From assembly GCA_001770355.1 (NCBI GenBank), contig MEQV01000108.1, positions 6,676 to 12,598 of the forward strand: a stretch of 5,923 bases of DNA, read 5' to 3'. The notes under the pieces were generated by a model that saw only the letters and a program-made list of their open reading frames with translations, was not told the origin of the DNA and made no database searches. Of the stretch, positions 1 through 5,744 are shown piece by piece. Origin of the DNA: Betaproteobacteria bacterium RIFCSPLOWO2_02_FULL_62_17. GTDB lineage: Bacteria; Pseudomonadota; Gammaproteobacteria; Burkholderiales; SG8-39. A program made the position numbers and the translations under genes. Numbering within the stretch: the first letter of the stretch is position 1; each line of letters opens with the position of its first letter.

Positions 1-723
1 GATCATCATGCCCACGCCGGCGAGAAGAACGGTATTGCGACGCGATGGTTCGACGAAGAAAGAGGCTATCACGACGAGCAACCCGCCCCCGAAAAGCGCG
101 AGGATGCCCCATATGGGAAGCGGCGTAAGCAAATTGTTGCCGCTTGCATTTTGCAGGGCCGATGAAGCGCGATCGACCACCGATTCGCTCGCCTGAGGGC
201 CTTTTTCCGCCATCGATGCTAGCGCCTTGACGCCTTCCACCACGCCGCCCGGAAAGTCGCCTTTCTTGAATCTCGGCACGATGTGCTCGTTCATGATGAG
301 CGCCACTTTGCCGTCGAAGCGATTTCCCCAGTCAGCACCGAGCTCGATTCTCGCCTTGCGGTCTCCTTCGCTGACCAGCAGCAGGATGCCGCGATTGATG
401 AGCTCGCCGCTCTTTCCGCGCTTTCCGATCTGCCAGTTGTTGAACCACTCGTTGGCGAAACGTTCGATCGAATAGCCGCTGCCGCCGTAATGCGGCATCG
501 AAGCAATGGTCACCACCATGATCGGCGTGTCGTGCTGCTCAAACGCGATGCGCTGCAAATCGCCGATCGTCTGCCGCGCCTTGGCGACAGCGATCACGCT
601 GGCATAGTCCTGGATAAAGTTGCCGTCTTTGGGAGCCACGGGAAGCGTCAGCCCGGACTGGGCGAAGGTCGCCGCGGGAACCAACAGCCAGGCGGCAATC
701 AGCCACGTGAATGTGCGCTGCAT
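1..723 (-). CDS. TPM-domain (YgcG-like) membrane-anchored protein, C-terminus cut by window edge
   Basis: The frame is open for 241 codons from the ATG at 723-721 and runs off the left edge, so the C-terminus is missing. AGGGAG lies 7 bases before this ATG (731-736) and decides the start. Residues 1-22 form a signal peptide (hydrophobic WLIAAWLLVPAA, then TFAQS). Residues about 35-172 match the TPM fold (PF04536): FIQDYASVI near the start, GILLLVSEGDRKARIELG in the middle and IVPRFKKGDFPGGVVEGVKAL at the end. A transmembrane helix follows at about 203-224 (PIWGILALFGGGLLVVIASF), then a basic stretch and perhaps a second helix starting near 231. The TPM domain should therefore lie outside the cytoplasm, anchored at its C-terminal side. 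Family members have been linked to phosphatase activity and to photosystem or membrane-protein upkeep, but the bacterial role is unsettled and no substrate can be named. The gene is 133 bases downstream of the peroxiredoxin and may have its own promoter. Confidence 0.85.
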   Translation of the reverse strand, partial: MQRTFTWLIAAWLLVPAATFAQSGLTLPVAPKDGNFIQDYASVIAVAKARQTIGDLQRIAFEQHDTPIMVVTIASMPHYGGSGYSIERFANEWFNNWQIGKRGKSGELINRGILLLVSEGDRKARIELGADWGNRFDGKVALIMNEHIVPRFKKGDFPGGVVEGVKALASMAEKGPQASESVVDRASSALQNASGNNLLTPLPIWGILALFGGGLLVVIASFFVEPSRRNTVLLAGVGMMI

Positions 724-757
724 TGGCGTGCTCCCTGATCGGAATCCTAGGAAAGGA

Positions 758-763
758 ATTCTA
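758..763 (-). promoter_or_regulatory. possible -10 box for the TPM-domain gene
   Basis: On the minus strand this reads TAGAAT, one mismatch from the sigma-70 -10 consensus TATAAT. It lies 34 bases before the start codon at 723 and would place transcription start near 750. No good TTGACA-like -35 box is visible 16-18 bases further upstream, so this is a weak call. Confidence 0.2.
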
Positions 764-808
764 GCTGGTAATGATTGATTAAGTTGTCGTCCACGCAGCA
801 TTTGTCTT

Positions 809-820
809 TTGATGCATCAA
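809..820. repeat. perfect 12-bp palindrome in the peroxiredoxin/TPM gap
   Basis: TTGATGCATCAA equals its own reverse complement. It sits between the peroxiredoxin stop and the TPM gene start, immediately beside the hairpin at 822-846. Such a site could bind a dimeric regulator, but no factor can be named and one chance palindrome of this size is possible. Confidence 0.4.
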
Positions 821-821
821 G

Positions 822-846
822 CGACGGCCAGTGGAGCCAGCCGTCG
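822..846 (-). terminator. hairpin after the peroxiredoxin stop, possible terminator
   Basis: On the minus-strand transcript, CGACGGC and GCCGTCG form a perfect 7-bp stem around an 11-base loop, starting 10 bases after the TAG stop at 857-859. The position suits a transcript end or 3' processing site for the upstream gene group. No uridine run follows (the next bases are CTTGATGC), so it is not a classic intrinsic terminator. Confidence 0.35.
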
Positions 847-856
847 TCCGTTACAG

Positions 857-1318
857 CTATAAGGCCTTCAGGCGTTCCAGCAGGTCTTTACTCTCCGGGA
901 TAGTGCCCTGAGGATAGACATGCGAATGGCGGATGATGCCTTGCGCATCGACCAGAAACACCGAACGCGCATTCATGCCGCGCTCCTCGTTGAAAACGCC
1001 GTAGGCCTTGCCCACCGCGCCATGCGGCCAGTAGTCGGAGAGCAACGGAAAAGGTATCCCGCCGAGTTGCTCCGACCAGGCTTTGAGGCTGGGCACCGTG
1101 TCGGCGCTGATCTGCAGGATTTCCACGTCCAGTTTCTTGAATTCCTGGAGGTTCTCACGGAACCCCTGGACTTGATTCTTTCATCCCCCGGTGAAGGCAA
1201 AGGGCAGAAAGGACACGACGGTTTTTTTCCCCTTATAGCTGCTCAGGGCGAACGGCTTGTCGAGTTGCGAGGCAAGCGAAAATTCCGGTGCTGCGGTGCC
1301 GGGTATCAGCGCGGGCAT
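857..1318 (-). CDS. selenocysteine-containing peroxiredoxin (in-frame TGA at codon 46)
   Basis: A thioredoxin-fold peroxidase of the AhpC/TSA (AhpE/BCP-like) group, expected to reduce hydrogen peroxide or organic hydroperoxides in the cytoplasm. Translation from ATG 1318 gives 153 residues to TAG at 857-859, a normal length for the family. AGGAG at 1326-1330, 7 bases upstream, decides the start. Family landmarks appear in order: PGTAAPEFSL (6-15), KKTVVSFLPFAFTGG (31-45), position 46 encoded by TGA (1183-1181), KNQVQGFRENLQEF (47-60), GGIPFPLLSDY (86-96), GVFNEERGMNARSVFLVDAQG (107-127, with the likely active-site Arg at 118) and HVYPQG (133-138). The peroxidatic signature PxxxTxxC reads P39, T43 and position 46, so TGA replaces precisely the catalytic cysteine. 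The frame is undamaged on both sides, and a SECIS-like hairpin follows at 1144-1170. The rest of the protein has no cysteine, so it would be a one-selenocysteine enzyme needing an external thiol reductant. Selenocysteine peroxiredoxins are known (for example PrxU of Eubacterium acidaminophilum). The alternative, a fresh nonsense mutation of TGC or TGT, is less likely. It lies 50 bases downstream of the MmgE/PrpD gene on the same strand. Confidence 0.85.
1144..1170 (-). promoter_or_regulatory. putative bacterial SECIS hairpin for the UGA at 1181-1183
   Basis: In the mRNA sense, GGGGUUC (1166-1160) pairs with GAACCUC (1154-1148) to give 7 base pairs, one of them G-U. The loop between them is the five bases CGUGA (1159-1155). 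Below a 2x2 mismatch, two more pairs are possible (C1169-G1145 and U1170-G1144). Twenty-one bases separate the UGA from the loop, and the second loop base is G. This agrees with the known pattern of bacterial SECIS elements, which lie inside the coding region just after the UGA, with a small loop carrying G in its first two bases about 16-37 bases downstream, where SelB binds. The hairpin was found by eye, without an energy calculation. Confidence 0.65.
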
Positions 1319-1368
1319 GGGCGGACTCCTGTCGGTAATCGGCGGGTTGACGGAAATGCCGCGTTAGC

Positions 1369-2781
1369 TTAACTGAACGCGAGCAGCGGCGCGAGCGCCG
1401 CCATGTCCTCGAGCTGGTCTGCCTTCCAGAGCGCCTCGAGCAGCCGGTCGATGCGCGCGTCGCTCATGTGCACCTTGGCCATATCGCGAAACTTGTCGTT
1501 GATATCGGCATCGGACATGCGGTTCTCGCGCGTCCCCTTGGGATGCAGCACCTCATGCTTCAGGGTGGCCCCCGAGCGGGTGCGGATCACCACGCCGCCG
1601 GCCATCGGCTGCCGGTCGTACTCGTTGGCCACTTCGAGGGTGATCCTGGCCATCAACGCTTCCACCGCCGGGTCCGAGTAGCGCTCGCGCGCGTACTGGC
1701 GCGGACTCACCTCGCGATCCATGATCGCCACGGCGGTGAGGTACCAGGAACTGTGGTCGGCGGTCTCCTTGTCCATCGGGTGGCGCTTGGCGGCATCGCC
1801 GGTGTGCGCGATGGCGCGCGACCCGGCCCTGACCGTCACCGACTCGATGTCCGCGGGCTTCAGATCGTGCTCCTTCACCAGGTGCAGCGTGGCGCTCAAA
1901 TGCCCGTGAGCCGTGGATTCGGCGGCGAACGGCTTGTAGCGGTTTGCCAGGATATGCAACGGCCGGCCCTCGGCGCTAAGCGTGTCGAGCTGGTAGTCGC
2001 CCTGGAACACCGCTTCGACAAAGCCGCGCTGGCCTTCCAAAACACGCTCTGGTCCCGTAAAGCCTTCTTCCGCCAGATAGGCCGAGAACAGTGCTCGATG
2101 CGTCGCCGAGGGAAAACGAAAGTTTTTCGCCAGCGTATTCGCCTCCTCGTCGGTATCGAGAATGCCGAGGATCATCCCCGTCGAAGCGGAGATCCCCACC
2201 GCATTGACCGCCTGCTCCTCGGTGAGCCCGAGCAATCTTCCGGCAAGAATCGGCATCACCACCGCGCCGCGCGAATCGGTGTTCCAGCCGCGATTGGCAA
2301 ACGGTATCTCCTTGCACGCATGCAGCATGCGCGCCGAAAGCTCGTAACCCGCGACTATCGTGGCCAATAACTCTTTCCCGGGAATGTTGCGATGCTCGGC
2401 AATGGCCAGCGCGCCGGGGATGACCTCGCCAAGGTGCCCGCCCGCCACCATTTTTCCCACCGGCACCACGTAAATATCGTTGTAATCCAGGTAGCGCAGC
2501 ATGATGCCGTTCAACACCGCGGCGTTCATTACGCTGGTTTTCGCGCCGCCGCCGATGACCGTCGCCTCCGCGTTGCCGCCCAGCTTCCGCAGCACGCGTT
2601 GCGCGATCAGATGCGCGTCGCAGCCGTAACCGCCGATGGCGCAGCCGACGGCATCCACCAGCGCGCGCCGTGATTCGTGCTGCACTTCCCCGGGCAATTG
2701 TTCGAAGCGGAGCGCATAGCCCCAGCGCACCATTTTTCCGGAGACCGACACGGCTTTCTGCTTCGACAAAAGGGTATCCAT
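1369..2781 (-). CDS. MmgE/PrpD family protein (2-methylcitrate dehydratase-like)
   Basis: 470 residues, a usual length for the family, which includes 2-methylcitrate dehydratase PrpD, cis-aconitate decarboxylase and iminodisuccinate epimerase. These are cytoplasmic enzymes acting on carboxylic acids. Family landmarks: LRFEQLPGEVQHESRRALVD then AVGCAIGG in the helical N-terminal part (24-51), NGIMLRYLDYND (91-102), GGHLGEVIPGALAIAEH (114-130), AKNFRFPSATHRALFSAYLA (218-237), EEGFTGPERVLEGQRGF (238-254), NRYKPFAAESTAHGHLSA (280-297) and HPMDKETADHSSWYLTAVA (334-352). The stretch 98-104 reads LDYNDIY where canonical PrpD-type enzymes have a motif close to LDxDDTH, so two residues usually tied to the active-site region differ and the substrate may not be 2-methylcitrate. 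The ATG lies 6 bases after the ligase stop codon with only a weak ribosome binding site, which suggests translational coupling. No other methylcitrate-cycle gene (prpB, prpC) is in the window, and the true substrate is unknown. Confidence 0.93.
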   Translation of the reverse strand: MDTLLSKQKAVSVSGKMVRWGYALRFEQLPGEVQHESRRALVDAVGCAIGGYGCDAHLIAQRVLRKLGGNAEATVIGGGAKTSVMNAAVLNGIMLRYLDYNDIYVVPVGKMVAGGHLGEVIPGALAIAEHRNIPGKELLATIVAGYELSARMLHACKEIPFANRGWNTDSRGAVVMPILAGRLLGLTEEQAVNAVGISASTGMILGILDTDEEANTLAKNFRFPSATHRALFSAYLAEEGFTGPERVLEGQRGFVEAVFQGDYQLDTLSAEGRPLHILANRYKPFAAESTAHGHLSATLHLVKEHDLKPADIESVTVRAGSRAIAHTGDAAKRHPMDKETADHSSWYLTAVAIMDREVSPRQYARERYSDPAVEALMARITLEVANEYDRQPMAGGVVIRTRSGATLKHEVLHPKGTRENRMSDADINDKFRDMAKVHMSDARIDRLLEALWKADQLEDMAALAPLLAFS

Positions 2782-2787
2782 ATGCCG

Positions 2788-4425
2788 TTACTCGATCGCC
2801 GACGCGGATTTTGCCAATTCGCGCAATTGGAACTTCTGGATTTTTCCGGTGGAGGTCTTGGGGACCTCCGCGAAGCGCACCTCGCGCGGACATTTGAAGC
2901 GCGCAAGCCGCTTGCGGCAATGTTCGATCATTTCTTCCTCCGTGGCGGTGGCGCCGGATTTGAGCTCGACAAACGCCAGCGGCGTCTCGCCCCACTTGCT
3001 GTCGGGCTTGGCCACCACGGCGCAGAATAGCACCGCGGGGTGACGATACAGCGCATCTTCGACTTCCAAGGAGGAGATGTTCTCCCCTCCCGAGATAATG
3101 ATGTCCTTGGCGCGGTCCCTGATCTTGACGTAGCCGTCGGGCTGCAACACGGCCAGATCGCCGGAGTGAAACCACCCGCCCGCGAACGCCTCGGCGGTGG
3201 CTCTGGGGTTCTTGAGATAGCCCTTCATGGTGATGTTGCCGCGGAACATGATCTCGCCCATGGTCTGTCCATCCGAGGGCACCGGTTGCATGGTCAGCGG
3301 GTCCATGACGGTCATGCCGTCCTCCAACAGGTAGCGCACCCCCTGACGACCGTTTTTTTCGGCGCGCCCGCCGATATCGAGCGCCTGCCAGTCTTCGTGC
3401 TTCGCCGCCGAGGCCGCGGGCCCGTAGGTCTCGGTAAGACCGTATATATGGGTCACATCCCAGCCCATGCGCTCCATGCCTTCGATCATCGCCGCGGGCG
3501 GCGCGGCGCCGGCCACCAGGGCGCTGACTTTGTGATGGATGCCTTCGCGCAATTTCGGCTCCGCGTTGATGAGCATGGAATGCACGATCGGCGCGCCGCA
3601 GTAATGCGTCACCCGGTGCTCGCGTATCGCGTCGAAAATAAGTTTCGCATCGACTTTGCGAAGGCATACATTGGTGCCGGCGTTGGCCGCCATCGACCAC
3701 GGAAAGCACCAGCCGTTGCAATGGAACATCGGCAGCGTCCACAGGTAGACCGCGTGGTGCGGCATCGCCCAAGCGAGCAGGTTGTTCACCGCATTGAGCG
3801 CGGCGCCGCGATGATGATAGACCACCCCCTTGGGGTTGCCGGTGGTCCCCGAGGTGTAATTGAGCGAAATGGCATTCCATTCATCGGCGGGCGGCTTCCA
3901 GGCGTAATCCGGGTCGCCCCGGGCGATAAACGCCTCGTATTCGACCGTGCCCAGGCGCTCGCCTGGCCCGCTGTACTCGGGGTCGTCAAGGTCGATCACC
4001 AGGGGCCTGACCTTGGCCTGCGCCAGCGCCGCTCTCATCGCCGGCGAGAATTCACGGTCAATGACCACCACCTTCACCTCCGCATGGTCGAGCATGAAGG
4101 CGACCGTGCCGGAGTCCAGGCGGGTGTTGATCGAATGCAGCACCGCGCCGCACATCGGCACGCCGAAATGGCATTCATACATCGCCGGTGTGTTGCCGAG
4201 CATCACCGACACGGTGTCGCCGCCGACTATGCCGTGCGCCGCCAGCGCGGATGCGAGTTGCCGGCAGCGAGCGTAAGTTTCGCGCCAGGTATAGCGCCGC
4301 CGGCCGTGAATCAGCGCGATTCGGGCGGGATAAACAGCGGCGGAGCGCTCGATGAAACCCAGCGGCGTCAGCGCCGCATAGTTCGCGGGATTCCTGTCGA
4401 GATGGGTTTCGTAAGGGCTGGCCAT
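2788..4425 (-). CDS. AMP-forming acyl-CoA synthetase (fatty-acid/AlkK/DmdB-like)
   Basis: 545 residues, the full length of the ANL adenylating family. It would activate a carboxylic acid with ATP to an acyl-AMP and then form the CoA thioester in the cytoplasm. Motifs seen: ATP-binding loop YTSGTTGNPKG (190-200), VVYHHRGA (201-208), LPMFHCNGWCFPW (231-243), IYGLTET (327-333), GWFHSGDLA (417-425), the hinge region RDRAKDIIISGGENISSLEV (436-455) and PKTSTGKIQK (522-531), whose Lys528 is the catalytic lysine. All key residues are present. The YHHRG and FHCNGW patterns resemble the medium-chain/AlkK, methylmercaptopropionate (DmdB) and plant AAE branch rather than acetyl-CoA synthetase, but chain length or substrate cannot be fixed. 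AGGGGAGC (4434-4440), 8 bases upstream, supports the ATG at 4425. A longer open frame reaches 4536 but its extra 37 codons come from non-coding and repeat DNA. It is the first gene of the minus-strand cluster, divergent from the binding-protein gene. Confidence 0.95.
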   Translation of the reverse strand: MASPYETHLDRNPANYAALTPLGFIERSAAVYPARIALIHGRRRYTWRETYARCRQLASALAAHGIVGGDTVSVMLGNTPAMYECHFGVPMCGAVLHSINTRLDSGTVAFMLDHAEVKVVVIDREFSPAMRAALAQAKVRPLVIDLDDPEYSGPGERLGTVEYEAFIARGDPDYAWKPPADEWNAISLNYTSGTTGNPKGVVYHHRGAALNAVNNLLAWAMPHHAVYLWTLPMFHCNGWCFPWSMAANAGTNVCLRKVDAKLIFDAIREHRVTHYCGAPIVHSMLINAEPKLREGIHHKVSALVAGAAPPAAMIEGMERMGWDVTHIYGLTETYGPAASAAKHEDWQALDIGGRAEKNGRQGVRYLLEDGMTVMDPLTMQPVPSDGQTMGEIMFRGNITMKGYLKNPRATAEAFAGGWFHSGDLAVLQPDGYVKIRDRAKDIIISGGENISSLEVEDALYRHPAVLFCAVVAKPDSKWGETPLAFVELKSGATATEEEMIEHCRKRLARFKCPREVRFAEVPKTSTGKIQKFQLRELAKSASAIE

Positions 4426-4490
4426 GATGGGTGCTCCCCTTTTTGCAGCGCACGGCTGAGGCAATTCGAATATACGGTAGCATGATGGAC
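4426..4490 (-). promoter_or_regulatory. leader and possible promoter of the acyl-CoA synthetase gene
   Basis: This AT-richer stretch lies between the synthetase start and the first tandem repeat. On the minus strand it holds TATATT (4474-4469), a -10-like hexamer about 44 bases before the ATG. The same hexamer recurs just upstream at 4499-4494, inside repeat copy 1. No convincing -35 box is spaced correctly from either. The ribosome binding site is at 4434-4440. Confidence 0.3.
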
Positions 4491-4709
4491 GGTAATATAC
4501 GACCGCGCGGCCAAAAGCTTGCCGCGCTGCTTGCAACAGCCGGCGCGAGATCTATGCGACGGCGGTAATATACGAGCGCGCGGCCAAAAGCTTGCCGCGC
4601 TGCTTGCAACAGCCGGCGCGAGATCTATGCGACGGCGGTAATATACGACCGCGCGGCCAAAAGCTTGCCGCGCTGCTTGCAACAGCCGGCGCGAGATCTA
4701 TGCGACGGC
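4491..4709. repeat. three 73-bp tandem repeats in the divergent intergenic region
   Basis: Copies span 4491-4563, 4564-4636 and 4637-4709, head to tail with no spacers. Copies 1 and 3 are identical, and copy 2 differs at one base (G at 4576 instead of C). Each unit starts GGTAATATACGA, then carries a perfect 7-bp inverted repeat GCGCGGC/GCCGCGC around the 9-base loop CAAAAGCTT (4505-4527 in copy 1). The palindromes AAGCTT, TTGCAA and AGATCT follow, and the unit ends in ATGCGACGGC. Because 73 is not a multiple of 3, the open frames crossing the array change frame at each copy and are not genes. On the plus strand each unit has a weak promoter-like pair, TTGCAA and TATGCG 16 bases apart (4677-4682 and 4699-4704 in copy 3). 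On the minus strand each has a TATATT hexamer. The near identity suggests recent duplication. The array is absent from the coding regions and belongs to no repeat family I can name. Confidence 0.95.
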
Positions 4710-4763
4710 GGTCTGGCATGACGACACCAGGCACCGGTTGGCAACAGCAGAAAAAGGACCCCT

Positions 4764-5741
4764 ATGAACATCAACCGCAATGAATGGCGTTGGCTGCTGG
4801 GCGCATGCGTTTTCGCCCTGGCCGGCGCGGCCGCCGCGCAATACCCGTCGAAACCGATCAAATGGATCGTGCCGATTGCCGCGGGCGGGCCCAACGACAT
4901 CATGACGCGCGCCGTGGCGATTGAACTCGGGGCCGCCATGGGGCAACCGGTGGTGATCGAGAACCGCGCCGGCGCGGCCTATATCGTCGGAGCGGACGCA
5001 GTGGCGAAATCCGCCCCCGACGGCTATACCCTGCTCACCGCGCCGGCGGCGCTGCTGGTGTTTCAAAAGCTCACCTACAGCAAACTGCCCTATGACTCGC
5101 AAAAAGACTTTTCCTACATCGGTATCGTCGCCAACAGCGTGATGGGACTTTTCATCCACGCCTCGGTGCCGGCCAGAACCGTGCAGGAACTGGTGAGCTA
5201 TGCCAAGGCCAATCCGGGCAAGCTCAACTATGGAACTTCCGGCGTCGGCGGCCGCTTCCACCTGGCGACCGAATTCTTCCAGCGCCGCACCGACACGAAA
5301 ATGGAACACATCCCATTCAAGGGCGCGGCGCAGTTCATTCCCGAGCTGATCGCCGGGCGCATCGACGTGCTGTTCTTCCCGCCGGTGGCGCAACTCACCT
5401 CCCAGGTGAAGGCCGGCAAGCTGCGCGCGCTCGCCATGGCGACCACGGAGCGCTTTCCGGACCTGCCCGAGGTGCCCACCATGACCGAATCGGGCGTGAG
5501 TGAATTCAGCTTTCCCGACTGGATTGCGGTGGTTGCGCCCGCAGGTGTCCCCCGGCCCATCATCGATCGCCTCAACCGGGAACTTTCCAAGGCGGTGTTT
5601 TCCCCCAACGTGAAGAAGCCGTTCGCCGATAACGCCTTCGTGCCGCTCACCAGCACCCCCGAGCAACTGGTGCAGATTGTCGATCGCGATCTCAAGTACT
5701 GGGGGCCGGTGTTGAAGAGTCTGGGCGTGAAGCAGGAGTAA
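4764..5741 (+). CDS. Bug/TctC-family periplasmic substrate-binding protein
   Basis: 325 residues, typical of receptors of the tripartite tricarboxylate transporter family, which bind small organic acids in the periplasm and pass them to a TctAB membrane complex. Residues 1-25 are a signal peptide (MNINRNEWRW, then LLGACVFALAGAAAAQ, cleavage probably before Gln26). Hallmarks are YPSKPIKWIVPIAAGGPNDI (27-46), the family's first loop around the ligand, ENRAGAAYIVGADAVAKSAP (66-85) followed by DGYTLL, KLNYGTSGVGGRFHLATEFF (153-172), IPFKGAAQFIPELIAGRID (183-201), KAGKLRALA (216-224) and PDLPEVPTMTESG (232-244). AGGA (4755-4758), 5 bases before the ATG, supports the start. No TctA or TctB gene is in the window, so it may be one of the many orphan Bug receptors of betaproteobacteria. 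It is divergent from the acyl-CoA synthetase, with the repeat array between them, and only 3 bases separate its stop from the hydrolase start. The ligand cannot be named. Confidence 0.95.
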   Translation: MNINRNEWRWLLGACVFALAGAAAAQYPSKPIKWIVPIAAGGPNDIMTRAVAIELGAAMGQPVVIENRAGAAYIVGADAVAKSAPDGYTLLTAPAALLVFQKLTYSKLPYDSQKDFSYIGIVANSVMGLFIHASVPARTVQELVSYAKANPGKLNYGTSGVGGRFHLATEFFQRRTDTKMEHIPFKGAAQFIPELIAGRIDVLFFPPVAQLTSQVKAGKLRALAMATTERFPDLPEVPTMTESGVSEFSFPDWIAVVAPAGVPRPIIDRLNRELSKAVFSPNVKKPFADNAFVPLTSTPEQLVQIVDRDLKYWGPVLKSLGVKQE

Positions 5742-5744
5742 ATC

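Noticed and set aside
857..1126. An 89-residue peroxiredoxin gene starting at the GTG at 1126
   Set aside because: It begins in the middle of the thioredoxin fold and lacks the catalytic motif. The same frame continues upstream through the TGA to a well-placed ATG with a ribosome binding site, so this is only the C-terminal part of the selenoprotein.
1181..1183. Peroxiredoxin as a pseudogene broken by a nonsense codon
   Set aside because: The TGA is at the exact catalytic position, no other damage exists in 153 codons, and a SECIS-like hairpin follows. It remains the main alternative if the genome lacks selenocysteine machinery.
1976..3880. A 634-residue minus-strand open frame overlapping the synthetase and MmgE/PrpD genes
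   Set aside because: It is the wrong frame of two well-recognised proteins, rich in Arg, Gly and Ala, as expected for a shadow frame in high-GC DNA.
3040..4485. A 481-residue plus-strand open frame antisense to the synthetase
   Set aside because: It is a His/Arg/Gly-rich shadow of a clear minus-strand gene with no recognisable domain.
4426..4536. A 37-residue N-terminal extension of the acyl-CoA synthetase
   Set aside because: The extra codons come from leader and repeat DNA and do not resemble the family, and a strong ribosome binding site supports the ATG at 4425.
4491..4709. CRISPR array
   Set aside because: The units are 73 bp, directly joined without unique spacers, and no cas gene is present.
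4175..4939. Several overlapping small open frames with a shared MQAARQAFGRA-type start across the repeats
   Set aside because: They are translations of the 73-bp repeat, shifting frame with each copy, with no ribosome binding site or protein-like family pattern.
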